From assembly GCF_003367355.1 (NCBI RefSeq), contig NZ_CP031413.1, forward strand, positions 2,994,001 through 3,058,000: 64,000 bases of DNA, in the 5' to 3' direction. The notes below the pieces were generated by a model. That model was not told the DNA's origin. It saw only the letters and a program-made list of their open reading frames with translations, and made no database searches. Of this stretch, positions 47,074-57,509 are shown piece after piece. The translations under genes were made by a program, and so were the position numbers. Position 1 is the stretch's first letter. Every line of letters starts with the position of its first letter. The stretch comes from Lysobacter sp. TY2-98 (GTDB lineage: Bacteria > Pseudomonadota > Gammaproteobacteria > Xanthomonadales > Xanthomonadaceae).

Positions 47074-48024
47074 CTAGCGTACTCGCGAATCGAGCAATTG
47101 CTCCAGCTTCAGCTGATCCTGCGCGAACTTGCGAATGCCGTCGGCGAGCTTCTCGTTCGCCATCGCGTCCTCGTTGTGCTGCCAGCGGAACTGCGCTTCA
47201 TTGATGTGGCTCGGAGCCGGCTCGCGCGCGCCGTCGTCGACGAGCGCGCGGTCGAGCAGCGCATCGCTGGTCTCCAGTTCGGCGAGGAGTTCGGGCGAGA
47301 TCGTGAGGCGGTCGCAGCCGGCGAGCGCGGTGATCTGGCCGATGTTGCGGAAGCTCGCGCCCATCACGACGGTGTCGTAGCCGTGGCGTTTGTACCACTG
47401 CCAGATGCGGGTGACGGATTGCACGCCGGGGTCCTCCTGCGGCGTTGCGGGCTTGGCGGCGCCGTTGGCGATGTACCAGTCGTAGATGCGGCCGACGAAG
47501 GGCGAGATCAGGAAGACGCCGGCTTCGGCGCACGCAATGGCCTGCGCGAACGAGAACAGCAGCGTGAGGTTGCAATGGATGCCATCGCGTTCGAGACGCT
47601 CGGCGGCGCGGATGCCTTCCCAGGTCGACGCGATCTTGATCAGAAGGCGATCGCGGCCGACGCCCACGGCGTCGTAGAGTTCGACGAGACGACGCGCTTT
47701 CGCGACGGTTGCTTCGGTGTCGAAGCTCAGGCGCGCGTCGACTTCGGTGGAGACGCGACCGGGAACGATCTTGAGGATCTCGTTGCCGATGGCCACGGCG
47801 AGGCGATCGGATGCATCGGCAACACGTGCGTCGTGGTCGCTGCCCGCTGCGGATGCAAGCGCGGCGTCGACCAGCGGTGCATACGCGGGCAGCGCGGCGG
47901 CTTTCAGCAGCAGCGACGGATTGGTGGTCGCGTCGAGCGGGCGGAAGCGGGCGATGGCATCGATGTCACCGGTGTCGGCGACGACGGCGGACATCTCGCG
48001 CAGCTGGTCGAGCAGGGACGGCAT
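47074..48024 (-). CDS. tal: transaldolase
   Basis: A 316-residue TalB-type transaldolase, moving dihydroxyacetone units between sedoheptulose 7-phosphate and glyceraldehyde 3-phosphate in the non-oxidative pentose phosphate pathway. The Schiff-base lysine is K130 in [24 protein letters not shown] and VGRIYDWY are further signatures. ATG 48024 has a GGGAG box; the longer upstream frame is rejected. Runs on the same strand as priA with an 81-base gap. Confidence 0.96.
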   Translation of the reverse strand: MPSLLDQLREMSAVVADTGDIDAIARFRPLDATTNPSLLLKAAALPAYAPLVDAALASAAGSDHDARVADASDRLAVAIGNEILKIVPGRVSTEVDARLSFDTEATVAKARRLVELYDAVGVGRDRLLIKIASTWEGIRAAERLERDGIHCNLTLLFSFAQAIACAEAGVFLISPFVGRIYDWYIANGAAKPATPQEDPGVQSVTRIWQWYKRHGYDTVVMGASFRNIGQITALAGCDRLTISPELLAELETSDALLDRALVDDGAREPAPSHINEAQFRWQHNEDAMANEKLADGIRKFAQDQLKLEQLLDSRVR

Positions 48025-48105
48025 GGGCAACTCCCGGATACGAACGGGGATTGTGCATGGCGTCGCGCGGGCGTGCCATCGAGCAGCCTGGCCCACGCCG
48101 GAGTA

Positions 48106-50319
<2,214 letters not shown>

Positions 50320-50761
50320 CGGGGAAGTCTAGGGGGCCGCGGCCGCTCGGCGCGTTGCGAGCTTGGGGGGCATTGCTCGCGTCGGGATCATGAATCGAAC
50401 GTAAGTCCGCGCCCGTATTGAAGAACGGCCCTTATCCACATCGCGTGTGGATAAGTCTGTGAATGGAGTGCGGGGCGCACTGCGCAAGCCCGTAAAGACG
50501 GGCAGCGGCCGTGGGTTGGCGAAAAAATCGCCAAGGCGGATATTTCCTTCACAATCAAATACTTGGGCGTGAAACACGCGTGTAATCCTGCGGCTACGAC
50601 GTCGCAAATGCTGCGAATGACGGCTGCGTGACGGCTGTGCACAACGCTTTTGGCCGTGGAACCGCGTCACACAAGGCTGGAGCCGTGAAGAAGGCATCTG
50701 TCAAGCCGGCTTTCACGGCATCCGGCGAGGTTCCGACGAACGCGACGGCTATCATCCCGGC
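50320..50761. other. 442-base intergenic region, AT-richer than its surroundings
   Basis: No coding frame is convincing. It holds the paired DnaA boxes (50432-50454), an inverted repeat TTGGCGA/TCGCCAA around an A5 loop (50516-50534), an AT-rich stretch (about 50536-50570), and a poorer DnaA-like nonamer TGTGCACAA (50636-50644). It must also contain the promoters for priA (minus) and the sigma-region-4-like gene (plus). A small RNA cannot be excluded. Confidence 0.6.
50432..50454. promoter_or_regulatory. inverted pair of consensus DnaA boxes
   Basis: TTATCCACA (50432-50440) and TGTGGATAA (50446-50454), both exact matches to the DnaA-box consensus, head to head with five bases between. The symmetry extends one base further on each side (C...G). 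dnaA, dnaN and other oriC markers are not nearby. Confidence 0.75.
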
Positions 50762-51667
50762 ATGTCGTCCCCCGCCCCGGCGCCCGCTCCGGCGCTCGCC
50801 CAACCCGCCGCCCTGGCCGCCTTCCTGCGCGGCGTGGATCGCCGCGCGGCGGTCCTCGCCGAGCTGCAGACCGGCTCGTCGTCGATCGGTGATGCCGCCC
50901 TGACCCGCGCCATGGCGGTGTTCCGCGAGGCGGCCCTGGACGCCCCGATGGCGGACTGGCCGACGCTGTTCTGGCGCACGCTGCTGGCCCAGCCCGCGTT
51001 ACGGACCGCCCGCGACGGCGCGCGCCTGGGCCTGCCGCCGTCGTCGCCCGCCGTGCGCGCCGCGTTGCTGCTGCGGGTGGCGGCAGGGCTCGACGAGCCG
51101 ACCGCGGCTGCGGTGATGGGGGTCGCGCCCGAGGTCCAGCGCGAGGCAGTGATCCGCGCGCTGCCGAAGCTGGCCGACGGCGGCCCCGATGCCACGGCCT
51201 GGACGCGCCTGCAGCGCGAGGCGCAGCAGCGTCTTCGCGAGCTGCCCGCCGATCGCGCGCTCGAACTCGCGCGCATCCGCGAAGGCGCATTGGCGGGCAC
51301 CACCGAACGCTTCTTCCCGCAGCGTCGCGACCACCGCTGGCGCTGGGTCGCCGGGCTGGCCGCCGCGGTCGCGCTCGGGCTGGTCGGCACGCGCTACCTC
51401 GGCGGCGCGGGCGATGTCGTGCGCGTGGTCCCGTTGCCGTCCGCTGGCGAACCGGCGAGCCGCTACGCGCGCGAATCGGGCCTGATCGCCCACCCCGATT
51501 TCGAACTGCTGGCCGATCCGGATGGTGAAAAGCTCGCGCACGACGCCGCTTTCCTCAGCTGGATGGTCGGTCATCCCGCCCGCCCGGCATCGACCACCAC
51601 CGCGACCGACGCGACCGCGACGACGCCCGACATTCCGGAAACCAGCGAGGCCACCGATGCGCCGTAA
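50762..51667 (+). CDS. membrane protein with sigma-region-4-like helix-turn-helix
   Basis: A 301-residue protein of unknown function. Its N-terminal 190 residues are cytoplasmic and helical. Residues about 97-140 (AALLLRVAAGLDEPTAAAVMGVAPEVQREAVIRAL in two halves) resemble the region-4 helix-turn-helix of ECF sigma factors, though no region 2 is present. One membrane helix follows at about 195-215 (WVAGLAAAVALGLVGTRYL), then a periplasmic tail of 85 residues ending in a Thr/Ala-rich stretch. This order recalls an anti-sigma or membrane-tethered transcription factor. It overlaps the DUF3106 gene by 11 bases, so the two work or at least are expressed together. Confidence 0.65.
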   Translation: MSSPAPAPAPALAQPAALAAFLRGVDRRAAVLAELQTGSSSIGDAALTRAMAVFREAALDAPMADWPTLFWRTLLAQPALRTARDGARLGLPPSSPAVRAALLLRVAAGLDEPTAAAVMGVAPEVQREAVIRALPKLADGGPDATAWTRLQREAQQRLRELPADRALELARIREGALAGTTERFFPQRRDHRWRWVAGLAAAVALGLVGTRYLGGAGDVVRVVPLPSAGEPASRYARESGLIAHPDFELLADPDGEKLAHDAAFLSWMVGHPARPASTTTATDATATTPDIPETSEATDAP

Positions 51668-52295
51668 GGCACGCATCGCGCTGCTGTTCGCATCGTTGCT
51701 CGGTGCCGGCGCGTCGATGGCCGCCGCGACGTTGCCGGACGACCTCCAGGACGTCGCAGCGCTGTTGCAGCCGTTGCAGCGCGCCGCGCTGCAGGCGCAT
51801 GCGCGCGTCTGGGCAACCTGGGATGCGGACCACCGCGCGGCGTTCACCGCGCGCGCCGATCGCTGGGATCGCCTGCCCCCGCTGGAGCGCGGCGAGCGGC
51901 GCGCCGACTGGCAGGCCTGGCGCCAGCTGCCGCAGGACGAACAGGCGCGCGTGCGTGCCGCCGCGGCGCAGTACCTCGCGATGGACGCTGCGACCCAGCA
52001 TGCGCTGCACGCCGAGTTCGACGCACTCGATCTCAGCGAGCGCCATGGCTGGCGACTGGGTCCGACGCTCGGCGCCGACTATCCGCGCCTGCAGCCGTTG
52101 CTGGCGCAGGTACCGCTCGACGAACACCTCGACCTCGTGCGCACCCTGCGCGCGATGACGCCGGAGGATCGCGACCGTCTGGCCGTGATCGTGCAGCGCA
52201 CACCGCCGCAGGCGCGCGAGGCGTTGCGGCGTGAGCTGGTGTCGACGTCCGACGCGAATCGCGCGGCGTGGTTGCTGCAGCGCCTGGAGCGCTGA
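51657..52295 (+). CDS. secreted DUF3106-type protein
   Basis: A 212-residue protein with a signal peptide (MRRKARIALLFASLLGAGASMAAA) and a helical, acidic/Arg-rich mature part. LPPLERGERRADWQAWRQLPQDEQARVRAA is the repeating Trp-Leu-Pro-x-x-(E/D)R pattern of DUF3106. Such proteins are encoded next to ECF-sigma/anti-sigma pairs in Xanthomonads; their role is unknown. It begins inside the end of the preceding membrane protein gene. Together they may form a periplasmic sensor pair. It converges with the DUF4286 gene at three bases. Confidence 0.75.
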   Translation: MRRKARIALLFASLLGAGASMAAATLPDDLQDVAALLQPLQRAALQAHARVWATWDADHRAAFTARADRWDRLPPLERGERRADWQAWRQLPQDEQARVRAAAAQYLAMDAATQHALHAEFDALDLSERHGWRLGPTLGADYPRLQPLLAQVPLDEHLDLVRTLRAMTPEDRDRLAVIVQRTPPQAREALRRELVSTSDANRAAWLLQRLER

Positions 52296-52298
52296 TCA

Positions 52299-52613
52299 TC
52301 AGGCGAAGCGGTCGAGCGGGCGCATCACGCGTCGCTGCAGGCGCACGCGATCACCGAAGCGTGCGACGCCTTCGGCGCGCAGGCGCGGCGCATGCGAGCG
52401 CAGGTAGGAGTCGAGCGCATCGGCGTCGATCAGCCGGTAGCGCATGCACACGCGCAGGCGGTCGGCGTCGTCCGGATCCAGCACTTCGTCCACGTCCGCA
52501 CCGGTGAAGCCGGGAAGCGCCAGGATTTCGGCGACGTGCGCCTGCAGCCATTCGAGGTACTGCGCGCGGATGTTCGCGTCGACGTCGGCGGTGACTTCGT
52601 AGGTGAGCATCAT
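52299..52613 (-). CDS. DUF4286 family protein
   Basis: A 104-residue small cytoplasmic alpha/beta protein with the family opening MLTYEVTADVD and EWLQAHVAEILALPGF. It looks like a ferredoxin-like dimeric fold, function unknown. TGATGATG at the junction puts its start on the DUF3667 stop codon, implying translational coupling; the second ATG (52610) is equally possible. Confidence 0.78.
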   Translation of the reverse strand: MMLTYEVTADVDANIRAQYLEWLQAHVAEILALPGFTGADVDEVLDPDDADRLRVCMRYRLIDADALDSYLRSHAPRLRAEGVARFGDRVRLQRRVMRPLDRFA

Positions 52614-53914
52614 CAGTGTCCGCTCGTGAGGCCGGCGAAGACGGTGTAAGTCGCCGCCAGCATGATCAGGAACTGGTAGAGGAACGCGACGACGAAATAC
52701 TTGCCCGTCGTGATCGCCCAGTGCTGTCCGTACACGCGGTGCTGCATCAGCAGCAGGTAGATGGCAGCCCACAGCCACAGCAACAGCGTTAGCGGCACTG
52801 TGAGGGCGGCCGACAACGGCGACAGTCCGAGGATGAAGCTGCCGAGCAGCGTGAGCAGCAGGAACGCGTGGCTGTACAGCGCGACGACGAGGTGTTCGAG
52901 ATACGTGCGACCGCTGCGGATGTAGAGCACCTTCAGCATCAGCGCGAACAGGGGCAGCATCAGGAAGAGCGCCGACGGCACGGCGGCCAGCATCAGCTGG
53001 AAGATGTAGCCGCTGTTGTTCTGCATGCGGTCGACGTTGTCCGCGAAGTTCGCGACGCGATGGTTGAACCAGCGATCGCCGAAGTCCGGCAGCCACGGGA
53101 TGTCGGCCGGGTTGGTCTTCGCATCCCACGGCAGCTTCGGATCCTTGAGCTGGGCGCCGTTGATGCCGCGCATCATCTTGTCCATCGACTCGCGCGTGTC
53201 GTCGCCATCGCCATCGTCATCGGCGACGTCATCGTGCTTCGAGCGCTTCTTCGCACCGGCCCGATCGGCGTCGACTACGCCGGGCGTCACGCTGAGCGAT
53301 ACACCGTTCGGTTTGTCGGACGCCGCGGTGCCCGCGGCCGTTGTGCCCGCAGTCGGCGGCGCGTGCTTACGCAGCTCGGCGATGCGCGCGGCGGCCTGCG
53401 CGCGCGCCTTCGCTTCGGCCTCGTCCATGGCGTGCGCCATGAACGGCACATCCTTGATCTTGGTGCGTGCCTGCGCGATGCCGGCGAGCGTGTCGTCGAG
53501 CTTCTTCTGCACGTCGGCTTCGGTCTTCGCCGCCGCGAACGTCGAGTTGCCGGTGCCGGCGTCGACGACCTGGACCTTGGTCTTGTCCTTGTTCGACGTG
53601 TCGCCGTCGTCGCTCACCGTCAGCCGGCCGACGAAGAACGTGATCACGACCAGCACCAGGAACACGCGCAGCGGCGGGATGTAGCGCACGCGCTGGCCGC
53701 GCAGGTAGTTGCAGGCGACGCGGCCGGGATAGAGCAGGTCGCGCATGGTGCGGAACGCGCGGCCGTCGAGATGCCAGAACGATTCGAACACCTCCTCGAC
53801 GGCGTGCGAGAAGCTGCTCATCGGGTTGTGCGCGTTCTGCCCGCAGGCATGGCAGTAGTGGCCCTGCAGCACGGTGCCGCAGTTCTCACAGGCGGTAATG
53901 GCGTCGGCGGTCAT
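52613..53914 (-). CDS. DUF3667-like membrane protein with N-terminal zinc ribbon
   Basis: A 433-residue protein. C9xxC12 and C21xxC24 (CENCGTVLQGHYCHACG) form a zinc ribbon. The family motif AFRTMRDLLYPGRVACNYLRGQRVRYIPPLRVFL follows with one membrane helix, then a 200-residue soluble loop including an Asp-rich stretch (KHDDVADDDGDGDDTRE), and four or five C-terminal helices. Related proteins are usually called DUF3667. Function unknown; the pattern of zinc ribbon and YRxxP segment suggests a membrane regulator or assembly factor. A GAGGGGA box precedes ATG 53914. Coupled to DUF4286. Confidence 0.75.
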   Translation of the reverse strand: MTADAITACENCGTVLQGHYCHACGQNAHNPMSSFSHAVEEVFESFWHLDGRAFRTMRDLLYPGRVACNYLRGQRVRYIPPLRVFLVLVVITFFVGRLTVSDDGDTSNKDKTKVQVVDAGTGNSTFAAAKTEADVQKKLDDTLAGIAQARTKIKDVPFMAHAMDEAEAKARAQAAARIAELRKHAPPTAGTTAAGTAASDKPNGVSLSVTPGVVDADRAGAKKRSKHDDVADDDGDGDDTRESMDKMMRGINGAQLKDPKLPWDAKTNPADIPWLPDFGDRWFNHRVANFADNVDRMQNNSGYIFQLMLAAVPSALFLMLPLFALMLKVLYIRSGRTYLEHLVVALYSHAFLLLTLLGSFILGLSPLSAALTVPLTLLLWLWAAIYLLLMQHRVYGQHWAITTGKYFVVAFLYQFLIMLAATYTVFAGLTSGH

Positions 53915-54038
53915 CGCGGTCCCCTCGCGGTCGTCGCGCATTGCAGCATGCGCGCGCGGTTTGCGCGACCTCGACGTGTCGCGCGGTAGCGGCGGAACCC
54001 GTCGCGGCCTACGATGGCCCGCCGCGTCCGGGATCGCC

Positions 54039-55424
54039 GTGTCCGCGCCCGCCCGTTTCCCGCACGAGATCCGCCGCACCGCGACGCTGGCCGCGCCGCT
54101 GGTCGCCGGCCATGTCTCGACCGGCCTGATCGGCTTCGTCGACAGCACCATTGCCGGGCGGCACGGCACGCTCACGCTGGCGTCGGTCGCGGTCGGCACC
54201 GGCCTGTTCTGGCTGCCGATGATGGTGCCGATGGGCACGCTGATGTCGATGCCGCCGTCCGTCTCGCATCTCGACGGCGCGGGCCGTCGCAGCGAGATCG
54301 GCCCTTTGTTTCGTCAGGCGCTGTGGCTCGCGTTCGCGCTGGGCCTGCTGATGTTCCTGTTCCTGACGTTCGTGCCGCTCGCGCTCGCGCCGTTCGGCAT
54401 CGCGCCCGACATCATTCCCGGCGCGACCGCCTTCCTGCACGGCATCCGCTGGGGCGTGCCCGCGCTGACGTGCTACCTCGCGATGCGTTACTTGGCCGAA
54501 GGCCTGCACTGGACGCTGCCCACCATGCTGCTCGGCGGCGGCGGGCTCATCGTGCTGGTGCCGCTCGGCTACGTGCTGACCTTCGGCGCGTTCGGCCTGC
54601 CCGAGCTCGGCGCGGGCGGGCTGGGCATCGCGTCGTCGGTGATGATGTGGATGCAGGCGATCGCGTTCACCGTCGCCCATGCAAAAGCACCGCGCATGCG
54701 CGACATCCGCGTGTTCGCGCATTTCGACCCGCCGCGCTGGCCGGTCATCCGCGGCCTGCTCGCGAACGGCCTGCCGATCGGCGTCACCGTGCTGATGGAG
54801 GGCGGGCTGTTCATCGCGACCGCGCTGCTGATCGGCCGGCTCGGCCCGGTGCCGGCGGCGGCGCACCAGATCGCGATCAATGTCGCCAGCCTGTGTTTCA
54901 TGGTGCCGCTGGCGGTGGCCGAGGCGACGACGGTGCGGGTCGGCCATGCGCTGGGCCGTCGCGATCCGGCCGGACTGCGGCGCGCCGCGCTCGCGGGCTA
55001 CGTGATCGTGCTGCTGACGCAACTGATGTCCGCCATCGTGCTGCTCGCGGGCAACCACGCCCTGGTGCGGCTCTACACGCACGACGCGCAGGTGGCAGCG
55101 CTCGCGGCGTCCCTGCTGCTCTACGCCGCCGCGTTCCAGTTCCCCGACGGCGTGCAGGTGCTGTCGGCGGGCGCGCTGCGCGGGCTCAAGGACACGCGGG
55201 TGCCGATGGGGCTCGCGGCGTTCGCGTACTGGGGCGTGGGCATGCCGCTGGGCGCGACGCTGGGGCTCGGCCTGCTCGGCAATCCCCCATGGGGGCCGCG
55301 CGGCATGTGGGTGGGCCTGATCGCCGGCCTGACCGTGGCCGCGGTGCTGCTGGGCAGCCGCTTCGCGCGGTCCAGTCGCGCCGAACGGGTGACGCGGCTG
55401 GCGGCGGGCGAAACGGCCCGGTGA
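54039..55424 (+). CDS. MATE family multidrug efflux transporter (NorM-like)
   Basis: A 461-residue 12-helix transporter of the MATE family, exporting cationic drugs or other organic compounds in exchange for Na+ or H+. Two homologous six-helix halves are visible: TLAAPLVAGHVSTGLIGFVDSTIAG (first helix with motif) and GLPIGVTVLMEGGLFIATALLIGRLG (seventh), plus AAHQIAINVASLCFMVPLAVAEATTVRVGHALG. The start is a GTG at 54039, agreeing with the family N-terminus (VSAPARFPHEIRRT); the frame is open further upstream but with atypical sequence. Confidence 0.92.
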   Translation: MSAPARFPHEIRRTATLAAPLVAGHVSTGLIGFVDSTIAGRHGTLTLASVAVGTGLFWLPMMVPMGTLMSMPPSVSHLDGAGRRSEIGPLFRQALWLAFALGLLMFLFLTFVPLALAPFGIAPDIIPGATAFLHGIRWGVPALTCYLAMRYLAEGLHWTLPTMLLGGGGLIVLVPLGYVLTFGAFGLPELGAGGLGIASSVMMWMQAIAFTVAHAKAPRMRDIRVFAHFDPPRWPVIRGLLANGLPIGVTVLMEGGLFIATALLIGRLGPVPAAAHQIAINVASLCFMVPLAVAEATTVRVGHALGRRDPAGLRRAALAGYVIVLLTQLMSAIVLLAGNHALVRLYTHDAQVAALAASLLLYAAAFQFPDGVQVLSAGALRGLKDTRVPMGLAAFAYWGVGMPLGATLGLGLLGNPPWGPRGMWVGLIAGLTVAAVLLGSRFARSSRAERVTRLAAGETAR

Positions 55425-55492
55425 CCTTCGGCGCATGACCCGTCACCGCCGGATCGGTACCCTGTCGCTGCATTTTTCCGAGACACCCCCTG

Positions 55493-57385
55493 ATGAACTC
55501 GACCCGTCGCGGCCCCATCGCGAGCTTTTTCGTCGGCCTTTGGGACGTGATGAACTTCACGCGCCGGCTGATCGTCAACTTCGTCTTCTTCGGCCTGCTG
55601 ATCCTGTTCTCGCTGCTGTTCATCGGCGCGGTGATCGGCGGCAACGCGCGTCCGATCCTGCTGCCGCGCACGACGCTGGTGATCGCGCCGCAGGCCACGC
55701 TGGTCGAGCAGTACACCAGCGATCCGCTGAGCCGCGCGTTCAACAAGAGCATGGGCGGCCGCAACGAGGAGCTGCAGCTGCGTGACGTGCTGCGTGCGCT
55801 CGACGCCGCGCAGCGCGACAAGAACATCGAACGCGTGCTGCTGCACGTCGACGACCTGCAGGGCGGCGGCATGGCCTCGCTGCGCGAAGTCGCCGCGGCG
55901 ATCGCGCGACTGAAGGCCAGCGGCAAGCAGGTCGTGGCGTTCTCCGAGCAGATGGACCAGAAGCAGTACCTGCTCGCCGCGCAGGCGAACGAGGTCTATC
56001 TCGATCCGATGGGCCAGCTCACACTCGAAGGTCTTGCGCGCTATCGCCAGTACTTCCGCGAAGGCCTGCAGGACAAGCTCGGCGTCGACGTGCACTTGTT
56101 CAAGGTCGGCACGTACAAGTCGGCGGCCGAGCCGTACGTGCTCGACGCCGCGTCGCCGGCGTCGAAGGAAGCCGACCTGTTCTGGATGAACGACGTGTGG
56201 CAGCGCTACCTCGGCGACATCGCCAAGGCGCGCAAGCTCGACGTCGCCACGCTCACCAACGACGTCAACAACCTGCCGCAGGGCGTGGCGTCGGTGCAGG
56301 GCGATCTCGCCCAGCTCGCGTTGAACCAGCATCTCGTCGATGGCCTGAAGACGCGCCAGCAGGTGTGGGACCTCATGCGCGAGCGCGGCGAAGCCGACGA
56401 CGACGCGACCGGCGGCTTCCGCCGCATCGACCTCGACGACTACATCGCGCATCTCGACAAGGGCCTCGAAGGCGTGGTGCCGGAGAAGCACGTCGCGGTC
56501 GTGGTGGCCGAAGGCGAGATCACCGGCGGCGATGCGCCCCCGGGCAAGGTCGGCGGCGACTCCGCCAGCGAGCTGCTGCGCCAGGCGCACGACGACGACA
56601 ACGTCGCCGCGGTCGTGCTGCGCGTGAACTCGCCGGGCGGCGAAGTGTTCGCCTCCGAGCAGATCCGTCGCGAAGTCGAGCGCCTGAAGAAGGACGGCAA
56701 GCCGGTCGTTGTGTCGATGGGCGACGTGGCCGCATCGGGCGGCTACTGGATCTCGATGAACGCCGATCGCATCTACGCCGACCCGTCGACGATCACCGGT
56801 TCCATCGGCATCTTCGGCGTGATCCCGACGTTCTCGCGCGCGCTGGAGAAGATCGGCGTGCACACCGACGGCGTCGGCACGTCGCCGTATGCCGGTGCAT
56901 TCGACCTCACGCGTCCGCTCGACCCGCAGGTCGGCACGGTGATCCAGACCGTGATCGAGAAGGGTTACCGCGACTTCACCGGGCGCGTCGCCAAGGCACG
57001 TGGTCGCACGGTCGAACAGATCGATGCGATCGCGCAGGGCCGCGTGTGGAGCGGTGCGCAGGGCAAGGAGCGCGGCATCGTCGACGCCATGGGCGGTCTG
57101 CAGGATGCGCTCGACGACGCGGCCGCACGCGCCAAGCTCGGCAAGCGCGGCGAGTACGACGTGCGCTACATCGAGAAGATCCCGACGCCGTTCGAGAAGT
57201 TCTTCCCCGGCCTCGCCCAGAGCCGCATCGGCATGGGCATGCTGCGCGAGTCCGACATGGCGCGCGCGCTGCTGGTGAAGACGGCACCGCAGGCCGCGCG
57301 CGACCTGCAGTTCCTCGAGGCCTCGGCGAACGATCGCCGCGGCGCGCCGGTCAAGGCGGTGGCGTACTGCTTCTGCGGGCTCTGA
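55493..57385 (+). CDS. sppA: signal peptide peptidase SppA, 67 kDa type
   Basis: A 630-residue inner-membrane serine protease that digests cleaved signal peptides in the periplasm. The N-terminal membrane anchor is LIVNFVFFGLLILFSLLFIGAVIG. The catalytic dyad is split between two homologous halves: K209 in GTYKSAAEPY (same number as in E. coli) and nucleophile S415 in VAASGGYWIS. The C-half also shows RVNSPGGEVFASE. ATG 55493 is the family start. A UUCG-capped terminator follows. Confidence 0.95.
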   Translation: MNSTRRGPIASFFVGLWDVMNFTRRLIVNFVFFGLLILFSLLFIGAVIGGNARPILLPRTTLVIAPQATLVEQYTSDPLSRAFNKSMGGRNEELQLRDVLRALDAAQRDKNIERVLLHVDDLQGGGMASLREVAAAIARLKASGKQVVAFSEQMDQKQYLLAAQANEVYLDPMGQLTLEGLARYRQYFREGLQDKLGVDVHLFKVGTYKSAAEPYVLDAASPASKEADLFWMNDVWQRYLGDIAKARKLDVATLTNDVNNLPQGVASVQGDLAQLALNQHLVDGLKTRQQVWDLMRERGEADDDATGGFRRIDLDDYIAHLDKGLEGVVPEKHVAVVVAEGEITGGDAPPGKVGGDSASELLRQAHDDDNVAAVVLRVNSPGGEVFASEQIRREVERLKKDGKPVVVSMGDVAASGGYWISMNADRIYADPSTITGSIGIFGVIPTFSRALEKIGVHTDGVGTSPYAGAFDLTRPLDPQVGTVIQTVIEKGYRDFTGRVAKARGRTVEQIDAIAQGRVWSGAQGKERGIVDAMGGLQDALDDAAARAKLGKRGEYDVRYIEKIPTPFEKFFPGLAQSRIGMGMLRESDMARALLVKTAPQAARDLQFLEASANDRRGAPVKAVAYCFCGL

Positions 57386-57400
57386 CTCGCAACGCATTGC

Positions 57401-57432
57401 GACAGGGGCGGCTTCGGCCGCCCTTGTCGTTT
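57401..57432 (+). terminator. UUCG-loop terminator after sppA
   Basis: A 12-bp stem with one G-U pair (57401-57412 and 57417-57428) closed by a TTCG tetraloop, then GTTT. Strong hairpin, short T-tract. Confidence 0.8.
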
Positions 57433-57509
57433 CGGATGCGATGAAGGCAGCGACATGACGTTGAAGGACCGGCGGCTATAGTGGCCCGCCTCCGTCCGGT
57501 TGCTTCCGC

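Noticed and set aside
50636..50644. A further DnaA box (TGTGCACAA)
   Set aside because: It differs from the consensus at two positions; too weak to call alone.
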